Part shown: piece after piece, positions 1 through 9,925 of the stretch | How positions within the stretch are numbered: the stretch's first letter is position 1 | Layout of the letters: each line of letters begins with the position of its first letter | Assembly: GCF_006438925.1 (NCBI RefSeq) | Contig: NZ_RCZA01000007.1 | Location: 3,611 to 67,610 of the forward strand | Direction of reading: 5' to 3' | Source of the DNA: Pseudomonas mandelii | Lineage (GTDB): Bacteria; Pseudomonadota; Gammaproteobacteria; Pseudomonadales; Pseudomonadaceae | DNA: 64,000 bases | Position numbers and translations under genes: made by a program | Notes under the pieces: generated by a model | What the model saw: only the letters and a program-made list of their open reading frames with translations | What the model was told of the DNA's origin: nothing | Databases searched by the model: none

Positions 1-214
1 GGCGCTTGAGCCAAAGGCAAAAGCCGTTGCGCTCCCAATAGAGGATTTTTACTCGATTACGGTGGCGATTCAGAAAAACGAAAAGCACGGGATCGAACAC
101 CGCGACCTTGATATCCAATTCGACGAGGGCGGACAGGCCGTCGATGGATTTTCGGAAGTCCACGGGTTTGGGGTACAGATAAACTTTTTCGACTTTGGCG
201 TCGGGACGCATCAT
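1..214 (-). CDS. tnpB: IS66-family accessory protein TnpB, partial (N-terminal 71 residues)
   Basis: Reading down from ATG 214, the product begins MMRPDAKVEKVYLYPKPVDF and continues with the highly conserved RKSIDGL, DPVLFVFLN and KILYWERNGFCLW segments of IS66 Orf2/TnpB. The family is about 110-115 residues long, so the last third lies beyond the left edge. TnpB is required for IS66 transposition but its biochemical role is unclear. The sequence GGAGCCCGCAACC before the ATG provides a ribosome-binding site. The large transposase gene tnpC is expected further left. Confidence 0.92.
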   Translation of the reverse strand, partial: MMRPDAKVEKVYLYPKPVDFRKSIDGLSALVELDIKVAVFDPVLFVFLNRHRNRVKILYWERNGFCLWLKR

Positions 215-298
215 GGTTGCGGGCTCCTGAAAGAGATCAAGAGCACAGCATCAGGCTTCAACTGGCGGCTTTGAATGTGGGTACGGTGGATCGCTTAC
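1..298 (-). mobile_element. IS66-family insertion sequence, left end (rest outside the window)
   Basis: On the minus strand the element starts with GTAAGCGATCC (298 down to 288). GTAA is the usual first tetranucleotide of IS66-family ends, and 84 bases later tnpB begins. The 84-base leader cannot hold a tnpA gene, so this is a tnpA-less variant or a derivative that lost it. If the end is intact, the target duplication would begin at 299, but the other end is not visible. IS66 is known to make 8-bp duplications. Boundary call is from motif recognition only. Confidence 0.75.
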
Positions 299-400
299 CT
301 TTCATCGATGAATGGGAACCTTTGGTCAGTCATCCACATATCAGGGTTCAGACCATGCTGTGGACTGTACGGAACTGACTAATCAGACGTGGCTGGCCTC

Positions 401-712
401 TCAGCACGCCCACGTTTGCCCCAGCGTCTCCAGACCGGCCTTTTGCAGATCCTGCGCGCTCATCACAATACGGAACTTGCAGCTGGCGTTGAAGTTTAGA
501 AAAAAGGGCTCCGCCAAGGCGGGGATGTCGGAGGGGTCTTGTACGTCGACCACAAAAATCCCACCACGCATGCCATCTTGCTCGGTAAAGTACGCCGCCT
601 CCGGTTTGATGCTGTTCAGGATGCGCTCAATAACCTCGCCCACCTTCCCAGCTTTGACAAGGGTGTTGAAGGGTTCATTAGGGCACTCGACCATCAGTAA
701 CATCTTCATCAT
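401..712 (-). CDS. small conserved hypothetical protein
   Basis: This is a 103-residue protein with no signal peptide or membrane segment. It has an alternating beta/alpha pattern (KMLLMVECP, then helix, then GGIFVVDVQDPSDIPALAEPF), which suggests a dimeric ferredoxin-like alpha/beta-barrel fold. I recognise it as a family found in many proteobacteria, usually as a stand-alone gene of unknown function, and sometimes misnamed a pantothenate synthetase. No catalytic motif is evident. It stands between the IS66 end and the ABC importer and faces the IS, with no operon partner. The ATG at 712 follows AGAGGATCGAATG, so AGAGGA is a fair ribosome-binding site. Confidence 0.7.
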   Translation of the reverse strand: MMKMLLMVECPNEPFNTLVKAGKVGEVIERILNSIKPEAAYFTEQDGMRGGIFVVDVQDPSDIPALAEPFFLNFNASCKFRIVMSAQDLQKAGLETLGQTWAC

Positions 713-1000
713 TCGATCCTCTGTTCAACATGCAACCCTGTAGTGTCATCAAGAATAGCGAAGCCTGAGCTAACCCTCGTGCCAGGTTACGGGCGGTCAT
801 GAAACATGGCGATTTCGGGCTGCTAAAAGCGCTAGCCCAAGGATTATCCTGGCCGGATCGACTTCAGGCTTGTCACACTAACAATTGGGCCAAAACGGTC
901 AATTTCACTCCATTTCGTCTACCCTCACAATGCGCCATGCAGCAACCCGCTTGCCCCTTGGCGTATCGACATTGTTGCCTTAATGCACCGGAGATTTTTC

Positions 1001-1852
1001 ATGCTCAACCGTACCCTGGCATTGGCTGTCGGCTTGACGCTGTCTTTTTGCACCCTGTTGGCGCAGGCCGCCGACACCCTGAAAGTCAGTGCGATTCCCG
1101 ATGAAGCCCCGACCGAACTGCTCCGCAAGTTCAAGCCACTGGGCACCTACCTGGAACAAAAATTGGGCATGAAAGTCGAGTTCGTTCCCGTGAGTGACTA
1201 TCCGGCCGTGGTCGAGGCACTGGCCACCGACCGAATCGATATGGCCTGGCTGGGCGGCTTCACGTTCGTGCAGGCCCGCCTGAAAACCGGCAATGCCATT
1301 CCGCTGGTACAGCGCGAACAGGACGCCCAGTTCACCAGCAAATTCATCACCGCCGACCCGGCCGTCAAGTCACTCGCTGATCTCAAGGGCAAGACCTTCG
1401 CCTTCGGTTCGGTGTCCTCCACGTCGGGCAGTCTCATGCCGCGTTATTTCATGCTGAAGGACGGCATCAAGCCGGAAACATACTTCAGTCGCGTGGGCTA
1501 TTCCGGCGCCCATGACGCCACTGTCGCCTGGGTCCAGGCCGGTAAGGTGGACGCCGGGGTACTGAACGCCAGCGTGTGGGAAAAACTGGTCGCCGCCGGC
1601 AAGGTCGACACCACCAAGGTCAGAGTGTTTGAGACCACCCCGGCCTACTTCGACTACAACTGGACCGTGCGCGGGACCCTCGACCCGGCGCTGGCGGCCA
1701 AGATCAAGGCAGCCTTTCTGGCGCTCGATCCGGCGAACCCGAAGGACAAGGAGATTCTGGATCTGCAGGCTGCCAGCCGATTCATCGAAACCAAACCCGA
1801 GAACTACAAGGGCATCGAGGAAGCAGCACGCGCCGCCGATCTGCTCAAATGA
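1001..1852 (+). CDS. ABC transporter periplasmic binding protein, phosphonate/selenate type
   Basis: The mature protein should be a PhnD-like periplasmic binding protein that delivers an oxyanion to the following ATPase and permeases. Start chosen at ATG 1001 because GGAGA (990-994) lies 6 bases upstream; the in-frame ATG 983 has no such site. The 283-residue product has a signal peptide ending near AQAAD. It keeps the family segments [29 protein letters not shown] and [13 protein letters not shown]. In Pseudomonas this lineage is annotated as a putative selenate transporter. Phosphite or phosphonate remain possible because specificity cannot be read from the sequence. The four genes overlap or abut, so they form one operon. 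Confidence 0.88.
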   Translation: MLNRTLALAVGLTLSFCTLLAQAADTLKVSAIPDEAPTELLRKFKPLGTYLEQKLGMKVEFVPVSDYPAVVEALATDRIDMAWLGGFTFVQARLKTGNAIPLVQREQDAQFTSKFITADPAVKSLADLKGKTFAFGSVSSTSGSLMPRYFMLKDGIKPETYFSRVGYSGAHDATVAWVQAGKVDAGVLNASVWEKLVAAGKVDTTKVRVFETTPAYFDYNWTVRGTLDPALAAKIKAAFLALDPANPKDKEILDLQAASRFIETKPENYKGIEEAARAADLLK

Positions 1853-2646
1853 CGTTGCACCTGACCCAGGTCAGCCTTACCCACGCCAACGGCGTCGAGG
1901 CGTTGCGTGGGGTGGACCTGCACATCGGCGCCAGCGAACAAGTCGCCATCATCGGCCCGTCCGGCGCTGGCAAGTCGAGCCTGCTCAACCTGCTGGCCAC
2001 CGCCCTGCGACCGGACAACGGTGAGCTACAGGTGCTCGGCAAGCGCGCCTGGCAACTGTCTGCCCGTCAGCGTCAGCGTCTTCGCGCGCGCATCGGCCTG
2101 ATCCATCAAGCGCCCCCGCTGCCACCGCGCCAGCGCGTGGTCACTGCGGTTCTGGCTGGAAAGTTGGGTCAGTGGGGGCTGGGCAAAAGTCTGCTGAACT
2201 TGTTGCGTCCGGTGGATATTCCGGGCGCACGTGCGGCGCTGGCCAGGCTGGACCTCAGCGACAAGTTGTTCGCGCATTGCCAGCAACTGTCCGGTGGACA
2301 GCTACAGCGCGTGGGCATTGCCCGCGTGTTGTATCAAGCGCCCGAGGTGTTGCTGGCCGATGAGCCGGTCTCGGCCATGGACCCGGTGTTGGCCGAGCAC
2401 ACGCTGTCGGTACTCTGCCGCCATGCCCGGCAGCACAACGTCACCCTGGTCGCCAGCCTGCATGCGGTGGAGCTGGCCCTGGCGCACTTTTCGCGCATCA
2501 TCGGCTTGCGTGATGGACAGATCCTGTTCGACCTTGCGGCCAGCGAAGTCGACCGCGAGCTGCTCGACAAGCTCTACGCCAACGAACAACTGCAATCCCC
2601 ACCGATTACTCCGGCGCCCTTGAGTGTGCAGATTCCCCGATGCTGA
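1849..2646 (+). CDS. ABC transporter ATP-binding protein, PhnC-like
   Basis: The 265-residue ATPase energises the importer. Walker A is GPSGAGKS (residues 36-43), the Q-loop falls near LIHQAP (84-89), the signature is LSGGQ (147-151), Walker B is VLLADEP (167-173), and the H-loop lies in SLHAVELAL. The ATG overlaps the stop of the binding-protein gene by four bases (ATGA), which indicates translational coupling. The family is that of phosphonate/selenate importers (PhnC-like). The gene runs into the first permease with another short overlap (2640-2646). Confidence 0.92.
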   Translation: MTLHLTQVSLTHANGVEALRGVDLHIGASEQVAIIGPSGAGKSSLLNLLATALRPDNGELQVLGKRAWQLSARQRQRLRARIGLIHQAPPLPPRQRVVTAVLAGKLGQWGLGKSLLNLLRPVDIPGARAALARLDLSDKLFAHCQQLSGGQLQRVGIARVLYQAPEVLLADEPVSAMDPVLAEHTLSVLCRHARQHNVTLVASLHAVELALAHFSRIIGLRDGQILFDLAASEVDRELLDKLYANEQLQSPPITPAPLSVQIPRC

Positions 2647-3467
2647 CCCGTGATACCCGAGACCCGGCTACCCTGCCCCGCCTGCTGCTCATCTTGCTGG
2701 CCCTGGCCTTGCTGTGGCCGGGTATTCACTTCAGCGAGTTGGACCTCAGTGTTCTGGTGGCGAGTGACAGTCAGAGCGAGATGGGCCGGTTTGTCTCAGC
2801 CTTCTGGCCACCGGCCCATGGCGAGGAATTCATTGAGCTGTTAGTGCAAGCCACTCTGCAGACCCTGGCCATCGCCACGGCCGGCATGGCCCTGGCGTTG
2901 CTGTTGGCCGTCCCCGCCAGCCTGCTGGCCAGTCGTGCTCTGTCGCTGTCTGCTGCCTCCCGAGCCGGCCACCCAAGCTATTGGGGCCAATTGCTGCGTT
3001 GGCCGGTCCGCGGTTTACTGATCTTCCTGCGTAGCGTGCCGGAAATCGTCTGGGCGCTTTTGTTCGTGCGCGCCGTCGGCCTCGGCCCGACGGCCGGAGT
3101 GCTGGCCATTGCCATTACCTACAGCGGGATGTTGGGCAAGGTCTACGCGGAAATTTTCGAGTCGGTCGACCAGCGCCCGGCCCACGCACTGCTGCAGGCT
3201 GGCAGCGGTCGGCTCGCAGCCTTTTTCTACGGGATTCTGCCCAATGTCGCTGCGGAACTGCTGTCGTACACGGTGTACCGCTGGGAGTGCGCAATCCGCG
3301 CCTCGGTGGTGATGGGTTTCGTCGGTGCCGGCGGTCTGGGCCAGCAAATGGACCTGTCGTTGCGCATGTTCGCCGGCGGAGAAGTGGCCAGTTTGTTACT
3401 GACGTTTCTCGTCCTGGTACTGCTCGCCGATCAACTCAGCCGCCTGCTGCGCTGGAGGTTGGCATGA
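2640..3467 (+). CDS. ABC transporter permease 1, PhnE-like
   Basis: The 275-residue inner-membrane protein carries several transmembrane helices. It has the BPD_transp_1 coupling region, seen here as [20 protein letters not shown] followed by [16 protein letters not shown]. The EAA-type loop for contact with the ATPase lies around residues 165-200. It overlaps the ATPase gene by 7 bases and the next permease gene by 4 bases. Two different permease genes imply a heterodimeric channel, as in other members of this transporter class. Confidence 0.9.
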   Translation: MLTRDTRDPATLPRLLLILLALALLWPGIHFSELDLSVLVASDSQSEMGRFVSAFWPPAHGEEFIELLVQATLQTLAIATAGMALALLLAVPASLLASRALSLSAASRAGHPSYWGQLLRWPVRGLLIFLRSVPEIVWALLFVRAVGLGPTAGVLAIAITYSGMLGKVYAEIFESVDQRPAHALLQAGSGRLAAFFYGILPNVAAELLSYTVYRWECAIRASVVMGFVGAGGLGQQMDLSLRMFAGGEVASLLLTFLVLVLLADQLSRLLRWRLA

Positions 3468-4231
3468 ATCGCCTGATCAATCTGGTGCTGCTCCTGTGTA
3501 TCGGCGCAGCGGTGGTCGCCTCGTTCATCTACCTGGGCATCGACCTCGGCGAGCTCGGTGGCAGCGGTAACCTGAAGCAGATGGGCGCTTATGCGCAGCG
3601 TTTTCTCAGCCCGGACCTGAGCGCAGGCCATCTGCAAGCCATCGGCCACGGCGCCTTGGAAACCCTGGCCATGTCCGCCCTCGGCACCCTGCTCGCGGCG
3701 GTACTCGGCCTGTTTTTGGCATTGCCCGCGGCCGGGCGTTTCGGCTGGCCTTTGCAAAGCGCGTCGCGTCTGGTGCTCAACGCTTTGCGCGCGGTTCCGG
3801 AACTGGTGTGGGCGGCGCTGATGGTCCTGGCCGCCGGGCTCGGCCCCAATGCCGGCACCCTGGCCTTGGCCTTGCACACCACCGGCGTGCTCGGCCGGCT
3901 GTTCGCCGAAGCACTGGAAAACACCCCACCCGAACCGGCCGAAGCCATCCGCCTGCAGGGTGGCAATGCCGTTTGGGCTTTCTGTTACGGATCACTGCCC
4001 AACCTGTTGCCACAACTACTGGCCTACATCCTGTACCGCTGGGAAAACAATATCCGCATGGCCAGTGTGCTCGGCTTCGTCGGTGCCGGTGGTTTGGGGC
4101 AAATGCTCTATGTCAGCCTAAGCCTGTTCCAGGAAGCTCAAGCCAGCACGGTCATTCTGGCGATGCTGTTGCTGGTATTTGCTGTCGACACATTGAGCAG
4201 TTGGAGCCGTCAACGCTGGGTCAAGGCCTGA
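3464..4231 (+). CDS. ABC transporter permease 2, PhnE-like
   Basis: The 255-residue inner-membrane permease is homologous to the preceding one. They share RAVPELVWAALMVLAAGLGP and the terminal [12 protein letters not shown] motif. ATG 3464 is preferred over a longer in-frame start at 3287. It overlaps the upstream stop as ATGA and begins directly with a membrane segment ([20 protein letters not shown]). It should pair with permease 1. The operon ends here, and the next gene is convergent. Confidence 0.9.
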   Translation: MNRLINLVLLLCIGAAVVASFIYLGIDLGELGGSGNLKQMGAYAQRFLSPDLSAGHLQAIGHGALETLAMSALGTLLAAVLGLFLALPAAGRFGWPLQSASRLVLNALRAVPELVWAALMVLAAGLGPNAGTLALALHTTGVLGRLFAEALENTPPEPAEAIRLQGGNAVWAFCYGSLPNLLPQLLAYILYRWENNIRMASVLGFVGAGGLGQMLYVSLSLFQEAQASTVILAMLLLVFAVDTLSSWSRQRWVKA

Positions 4232-4276
4232 CGGCTTCGCAGAACCGGATGGCAAAGCGTTGATCCAGACTAAGCC

Positions 4277-5872
4277 TCACGCTACGGTTCGCGCAGCGCG
4301 CACTTTCGCATATCGCGAGAGCCCGATCTTGATGCCAACCAGGATGGGGGCGGCGATTACAAAAAGCAGGGCAACAGCGATGAACGCTGTGTCGAAGGCA
4401 ATCACAGTGGCCTGACCTGACACGACCCGGCCCAGGAGGCTCACCGCTGCCCGGCCAGCGGCCGCTGCATCCATCCCCTTCCCCATCAGCATGGCTGTCG
4501 TGGTCGTCAGCCGTTCGATGACCGCAACTCCTCCCGGGGTGACATTGGCGCCGAGGACCACGGCATTGGCGAAGACGTTATGGTCGATCAGTGTCTGGAG
4601 CCCTGCGACGCCCATAAGACCGCCCAACTGGCGCCCCGTATTGAAGAGACCTATTCCGCAGGCGAGGTTTCGGCTGTTGAGGTCGCTGAAAGCGATCAGC
4701 GTGATCGATAGAAACAGGAAGCCAAGACCCAGACCGCGCAACAGGATGGCTGCCATCATGTCGTCCGTGCCGCTTTCGCTGGTCGAACCGGACAGCATCC
4801 ACATCGCAACCATGATCATCAGGATTCCAAAGGGCACGGTAGCGACCGGCGGAACGCGGCGGACCTGCATGAGATAAGCCGATATGAGCAGTCCGCCGAT
4901 AAAAAACCCACCACTGGGCAACAGGAGCAGGCCGGCATCGGTAGGCGTGAACGCGAGGACCGACAGGGCGAACGCCGGGATCAGAAACGCGCTGCCGAAC
5001 AAGGCGGCGCCGGCGACAAAACTGACGATAAAGGCGAAGCAAAAATCGCTCGATTTGAACAGGGTGAAGTCGAACAGACCTTGGCCCTTGGCCAACACTT
5101 GATGACCGAGAAATCCCAGCAGCGCAGCTGTGCCGATCACGCTCAGCCAGAGGATGCGTGGCTCTTCGAACCAGTCCCATCGGCTGCCCTGGCTGAGAAC
5201 GTAGGTGAAGCAGAACAGCGTGGCAGAGATCAGCGCGAAGCCGACCCAGTCGAATGGACGGTGCCGGGCCGTGGCTGACATCGGGCCATCTGCGATCAGC
5301 AGAAATCCGGTCGCCGCCAGGGCCACCGGAACAACGCTGAAGAAAATCCATGTCCAGGACTGGCTATCGATCAACCACCCTTGAAGTGCCGGAGCGAGCG
5401 TCGCGGACGCGACAACGGCGCCCATGGCAAACAGGGCTTGAAGGATGGGTTGGCGAGATCGCGCAAAGGCGCGAAATATGATTGTCTGCCCCCCGACCAG
5501 CAGGGTGCCGCCAGCGAAGCCCTGAACAATTCGAAGCGCGATCAGCAGGTCCAGCCGAGCCGTGATGGCAGCAATGCCGCATGCCGTGCCCATGACCAGG
5601 GTTGAGCCGATGATCACATGACGCGGATTAAAACGCGTCAGCAGCCAAGGCGCGGTCATGAACCCGATCAGCTTGAGCGCGGTGTAGCCGATATCCAGCC
5701 AGGCAAACTCATCCGGCGTTGCATAGGTGTCGCCGATGATGTCGCCGCGTCCGAGCGACAGGACGGTGCTGGCGATCGCTTCCGTCAGCGTGGCAAGCAC
5801 GATGCCCACCATGAGCAACACACCGGACGTAGTACGGGTGTTGCTCCGCGTCGCGCAGGCATCCGCGCTCAT
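4277..5872 (-). CDS. MFS efflux transporter, DHA2/EmrB-like
   Basis: The 531-residue integral membrane protein has about 14 predicted helices, typical of the DHA2 (EmrB/QacA) drug:H+ antiporters. Motif A-like and motif C-like regions are recognisable (NPRHVIIGSTLVMG, GFAGGTLLVGGQ). Pumps of this class usually work with a membrane-fusion protein. The adjacent upstream gene is such a protein, but its 5' half is missing. The start at 5872 overlaps the upstream stop (ATGA), and GGAGGG within the upstream gene serves as ribosome-binding site. Substrate unknown. With its partner and promoter region damaged, the pump may be poorly expressed. Confidence 0.88.
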   Translation of the reverse strand: MSADACATRSNTRTTSGVLLMVGIVLATLTEAIASTVLSLGRGDIIGDTYATPDEFAWLDIGYTALKLIGFMTAPWLLTRFNPRHVIIGSTLVMGTACGIAAITARLDLLIALRIVQGFAGGTLLVGGQTIIFRAFARSRQPILQALFAMGAVVASATLAPALQGWLIDSQSWTWIFFSVVPVALAATGFLLIADGPMSATARHRPFDWVGFALISATLFCFTYVLSQGSRWDWFEEPRILWLSVIGTAALLGFLGHQVLAKGQGLFDFTLFKSSDFCFAFIVSFVAGAALFGSAFLIPAFALSVLAFTPTDAGLLLLPSGGFFIGGLLISAYLMQVRRVPPVATVPFGILMIMVAMWMLSGSTSESGTDDMMAAILLRGLGLGFLFLSITLIAFSDLNSRNLACGIGLFNTGRQLGGLMGVAGLQTLIDHNVFANAVVLGANVTPGGVAVIERLTTTTAMLMGKGMDAAAAGRAAVSLLGRVVSGQATVIAFDTAFIAVALLFVIAAPILVGIKIGLSRYAKVRAARTVA

Positions 5873-6550
5873 GATCCCTCCCCGTGCGCAACCTCGACAC
5901 GGGCGGACAGGCCCGGCACGATGCGGCCCGGCAACGGGTTGTGGACAAGCCGGATCTTCACCGGAACGCGCTGCACGACACGCACAAAGTTGCCGGTCGC
6001 GTTGTCGGTGGGGAGCAAGCTGAATGCCGACCCGCTACCCGGTGCAAAGCTGTCGACCACGCCTTCAAGTGCCCCGCTGGGGTAGCCGTCGACCGTGATG
6101 CGCACACGCTGACCGGGGCGAATTTGTTCGAGCTGGGTTTCCTTGAAATTCGCCACAACCCATACGTTGTTGACCGGCACGATATCGAGCAAGGCAACGC
6201 CCGTCGTAACAAAGCGGCCGATGCGGACCTGACGATTACCGACCACGCCATCAACCGGCGCACGTACCACGGTGCTGTCGAGATCGATCTGGGCGAGATC
6301 GCGTGCGGCCTGCGCCTGCGTCACCGCAGCAACGGCAGCTTCGCGCTGCGCCAGGAGGACGGCGATGCGTTGCTGTTGCGCCTCGACCGTTGCGGAAGCG
6401 CCGGACACCGTCGCCTCGGCTCTCAATCGCGCCGCATCGCTTTCATCGACGAGGGCTTGACTGACCGCGTTGCTGAGAATGAGTTTGCGGCTGGCCGGCT
6501 TGCCCGAGTGACCGCGGCCGATTGCAGCGTTAAAATCCGACGGTTTGGTT
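5869..6550 (-). pseudogene. membrane-fusion (HlyD/EmrA family) protein, 5'-truncated
   Basis: From about 6480 down to 5869 the frame encodes the second half of an EmrA-like periplasmic adaptor. It has the end of the coiled coil (DESDAARLRAEATV, ARDLAQIDLDST), the lipoyl/barrel segment VVRAPVDGVVGNRQVRIG and the beta-barrel VWVVANFKETQLEQIRPGQ. The N-terminal membrane anchor and first lipoyl half, roughly 90-150 residues, are absent. The frame is open up to a TGA at 6552-6550 with no ATG or GTG, leaving only TTG 6426. The homology breaks just where the thioesterase gene begins in the opposite direction. I infer a deletion or rearrangement breakpoint around 6490-6545. Confidence 0.8.
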
Positions 6551-6574
6551 CACATTTTTGAGGATGACCACGGT

Positions 6575-7069
6575 ATGTCCAGGCTCGACATCTCCCTGCA
6601 AGACACCGCCGCACCTGAAGGTGTTTGTTACGGTTGCGGCAGCAGCAATCCGCACGGGCTTCACATCAAGAGCGTCTGGCATGAGGACGGCGTGCATGTC
6701 ATGGCCGAACACGTGCCTGATGCCAAGTATTGCGGCTGGCCGGATCTGGTTTACGGCGGGCTGATAGCGATGCTGGTTGATTGCCATTCAAACTGGACGG
6801 CGATGGCTTATCACTACCGTATGGAACACCGCGAAGTCGGAAGCCTCCCACGCATCAATTGCGTCACTGGCAACCTTGGCATCAAATTCATCAAACCGAC
6901 CCCGATGGGTGTACCGCTGACCCTGCGTGCGAAAGTCGACGGTGAAGTCGGACGCAAAACTCGCGTCATCTGTGAGGTCTATGCGGGGGATGTGCTCACG
7001 GCTATTGGAGACTCCGTTTTTGTTCGCGTAGATACCGAGCAACTGGCAGCCGTTGCTCATAGTCGGTAG
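6575..7069 (+). CDS. PaaI-family hotdog thioesterase
   Basis: The 164-residue protein has the hotdog-fold layout of PaaI-like thioesterases. It opens with an N-terminal CYGCGSSNPHGLHIK segment and continues with the helix region YGGLIAMLVDCHSNW, where the acyl-CoA thioesterase active site normally lies. The closing strands are IKFIKPTPMGVPLTLRAKV and TRVICEVYAG. The start at ATG 6575 is preceded by TTGAGGATG, so GAGG gives a somewhat distant ribosome-binding site. A TTG at 6545 would add ten unlikely residues. The substrate is unknown. The gene stands alone beside the breakpoint of the truncated fusion protein. Confidence 0.85.
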   Translation: MSRLDISLQDTAAPEGVCYGCGSSNPHGLHIKSVWHEDGVHVMAEHVPDAKYCGWPDLVYGGLIAMLVDCHSNWTAMAYHYRMEHREVGSLPRINCVTGNLGIKFIKPTPMGVPLTLRAKVDGEVGRKTRVICEVYAGDVLTAIGDSVFVRVDTEQLAAVAHSR

Positions 7070-7246
7070 GTTGCCTCCACCCAAGCACCAAGGACAGAGG
7101 TTCAAATGGACAGCACACCGGTAGAGTTTGAAAAGCGTTACGCAATGAGCTTTCAGGGTGTCTAGAAAATCCGGGGCGATTCACTCCCAGTTGTAGGTGG
7201 ATTCACGACGTGGGTTGTCTCGTGCGAGTTGACCCCACGTGCGTTC

Positions 7247-9733
7247 CTAGTCTTTGTTGCCAACCTTGTTCTGGGCAGTCTCCTTGCCCGCGACGTTCAA
7301 CTGCGACGGTTCGAGCTTGACGGTGAGTTTGTGCAGCGAGCCGTTGAACGCGAACGGCACCTGGTAATCCTTGTCATCGACGGGGGTACCGGTGTCGGAG
7401 CCGACGTCGAAACTTTCATCCACGCCGAAGACGAATGGAACGCTGTTGGGGATCGTACGGCTCGCCACTTGTTTGCCGTCCACCGAGAGCACGCCGGTAC
7501 CGCCTTTGCCGAACCCCGGACCAGCGTATTTAAAATCGAAGCTGATGCCATGCTTTCCGGGAGTAAGTGCCTCAGTCCCTTCCCAACGGAATTGCGCCAC
7601 ACCCTCAAGGTTGTAGCTGAAAACCGGCTTGCCTTTCAGGAGGTAGAGGGCATAACCACCAAAGCGGCCGCCGTCCGTCACCAGCACGCCGTCGCCGCCG
7701 TTTTGCGGAACGGTGACGTCAGCGGAGATGACGTAGGATTTGTTCAATATGTTGGGCTCGTTGCCCGGAAGAATGCCGGTGACTGGCGACAAGTAATTGA
7801 ACTCGGTGCGTCCGGCCACGATGCTCGGGCGCTGCGCAACCACGCGGGTGAAACCGGAGGCGTCGAGCGGTAACACTTGGTACTTGTTCGCTTCCACCCA
7901 GAACAAATCCTGGAGTTCCTTGAGTTTGGCAGGGTTGGCTGCTGCGACATCGTCGTTCTGCGTCCAGTCCTTGCTAATGTCGTACAGCTCCCATTTGACG
8001 CCATTGACGATGTCCTTGGGTGGCTGCGAGGTGATGTCCCAAGGTGCGCGATAAGGCGTCGTCGATGCCATCCAGCCCTCGTGGTAGAGCGCGCGCAGGC
8101 CGAACATTTCGAAATACTGGGTGGTGCGCGTGGACGGCTTGTCGGTATTCGGCTTGTCGAAGAGGTAAGCCATGCTCGTGCCTTCGATGGGTTTTTGCGC
8201 AATGCCATCTACCTGGAGCGGCGCGTCAATCCCGGTGGCTTCGAGGATCGTCGGCTCGATGTCAATGACGTGGTGAAACTGGTTTCGGATGCCGCCGGCA
8301 TCCTTGATCCGGTCCGGCCAGGAAATGGCCATGCCCTGGCGCGTGCCACCAAAATGTGACGCCACTTGCTTGGTCCACTTGAAGGGGGTGTCCATGGCCC
8401 AGGTCCAGCCCACGGCCATATGCGGATAGGTCTGATCCGAACCCCAGGCGTCGAGGTATTTCATCTGGTCGGCCACCGGCACGTTGATGCCGTTGAAGGT
8501 GGTCATCTCGTTGGGGGTGCCATTGGGTGTGCCTTCTGCGCTACCGCCGTTGTCGCCGCTGATGTAGATAACCAGCGTGTTATCGAGCTTGCCGATATCC
8601 TCGACCGCCTGGATCACCCGGCCGATTTCATGGTCGGTGTACGCAAGATAGGCCGCATAGACCTCCATCTGGTGGGCGTACAGTTGCTTCTCGTCCGCCG
8701 GCAGTTCGTCCCATTTCTTCAGTGAGTCCGGCCACGGCGTGAGCTTGGCTTCCTGCGGGATGACGCCGAGGCGCTTTTGATTGGTGAAGATCTGCTCGCG
8801 CGCAGCGTTCCAGCCCATGTCGAACTTGCCCTTGAATTTGTCGATCCATTCGGGCGTCGGGTGATGCGGCGCGTGGGTGCCGCCGGGCGCGTAATAAAGA
8901 AAGAACGGCTTCTTCGGATCGAGCGCGTTCAATTCATTGACGTAACCGACGGCATCATCTGCCATCGCGGTAATCAGGTTCCAACCCGGTTTGCCGACGT
9001 AAGGATGGATCGGCGTGGTGTTGCGCATCAGATTGCCCGGTTGCCACTGATTGGTTTCGCCCCCCATGAACCCGAAGAAGTAATCAAAGCCCATGCCGAT
9101 GGGCCATTGGTCGAACGGGCCGGCCTGGCTGATCTGGAAAGACGGGGTGTTGTGGTTTTTGCCAAACCACGACGTTGCATAGCCATTGTCCTTGAGGATT
9201 TTGCCAACGGTCACCTTGTCCTTGGTGATGACGCTGTTGTAGCCGGGATACCCCGTTGAAATTTCCGTGATGACGCCGAAGCCGACGGAATGGTGATTGC
9301 GTCCGGTAATCAAGGCCGCCCGCGTCGGCGAGCACAGCGCCGTCGAATTGAACTGCGTGAAGCGCAATCCAGCTGCCGCAACGCGATCCATGGTCGGCGT
9401 CGGGATGAGGCCGCCGAACGTACTGGGCGCACCGAAGCCGACGTCATCGGTGATGATCAACAAGATATTCGGCGCGTCTTTGGGCGGTACGACGGTCGGG
9501 GACCAGTAGGGCGTCGAGGTCGTGGCGTCGAGGTTGATAACGCCGCCGAATGCTGCGGGAGGGTTGGGGAGATATCTGCCGTCGATGGTCGTGGTCGCGC
9601 TCGGTGACCCAGGCGTCCCGTAAACTTGCGGAGTCGCTGCGTCGGCGGACGAAAGCACAAGCATGGCAAATGCCAGCCCTGCACCGACTTGCGTGTGCAG
9701 TCTTGAAGGTCGATCCCAGTGTGCATTGGCCAT
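7247..9733 (-). CDS. exported arylsulfatase (type I, Cys-type)
   Basis: The 828-residue sulfatase should hydrolyse sulfate esters in the periplasm or outside the cell. It has a signal peptide (residues about 1-32, ending SSADAA), the metal-binding TDD at residues 95-97, and the modification motif C-S-P-T-R with Cys134. Cys134 must be converted to formylglycine. Further family landmarks are GYATSWFGKNH and LDNTLVIYISGDNGGS. The last 150-200 residues form a beta-rich, lectin-like tail. Start ATG 9733 has GGGAG six bases upstream; a longer frame to 9925 lacks support. The divergent neighbour at 9926 encodes a formylglycine-generating enzyme, which fits the Cys-type motif. Confidence 0.93.
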   Translation of the reverse strand: MANAHWDRPSRLHTQVGAGLAFAMLVLSSADAATPQVYGTPGSPSATTTIDGRYLPNPPAAFGGVINLDATTSTPYWSPTVVPPKDAPNILLIITDDVGFGAPSTFGGLIPTPTMDRVAAAGLRFTQFNSTALCSPTRAALITGRNHHSVGFGVITEISTGYPGYNSVITKDKVTVGKILKDNGYATSWFGKNHNTPSFQISQAGPFDQWPIGMGFDYFFGFMGGETNQWQPGNLMRNTTPIHPYVGKPGWNLITAMADDAVGYVNELNALDPKKPFFLYYAPGGTHAPHHPTPEWIDKFKGKFDMGWNAAREQIFTNQKRLGVIPQEAKLTPWPDSLKKWDELPADEKQLYAHQMEVYAAYLAYTDHEIGRVIQAVEDIGKLDNTLVIYISGDNGGSAEGTPNGTPNEMTTFNGINVPVADQMKYLDAWGSDQTYPHMAVGWTWAMDTPFKWTKQVASHFGGTRQGMAISWPDRIKDAGGIRNQFHHVIDIEPTILEATGIDAPLQVDGIAQKPIEGTSMAYLFDKPNTDKPSTRTTQYFEMFGLRALYHEGWMASTTPYRAPWDITSQPPKDIVNGVKWELYDISKDWTQNDDVAAANPAKLKELQDLFWVEANKYQVLPLDASGFTRVVAQRPSIVAGRTEFNYLSPVTGILPGNEPNILNKSYVISADVTVPQNGGDGVLVTDGGRFGGYALYLLKGKPVFSYNLEGVAQFRWEGTEALTPGKHGISFDFKYAGPGFGKGGTGVLSVDGKQVASRTIPNSVPFVFGVDESFDVGSDTGTPVDDKDYQVPFAFNGSLHKLTVKLEPSQLNVAGKETAQNKVGNKD

Positions 9734-9925
9734 GGCCAGCTCCCGTAATCCCCACACCCCAGGCTCTGGAGTGTAGAACCACTTTTCTTTCTCGCCAGCC
9801 AATTCAGCGCCCGGATCATAACCTGAGTGGTCGTTGACAATAGAGTCGTGGCGCCTATAACTGATCCTGATACCAGGAAGGCTCAGCAATGGTAATGGTC
9901 GCAGCCTGAAACAAGGGGAGCGCAA

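Noticed and set aside
7105-7164. 19-codon ORF after the thioesterase gene
   Set aside because: Too short, with no ribosome-binding site and no hydrophobic or conserved pattern.
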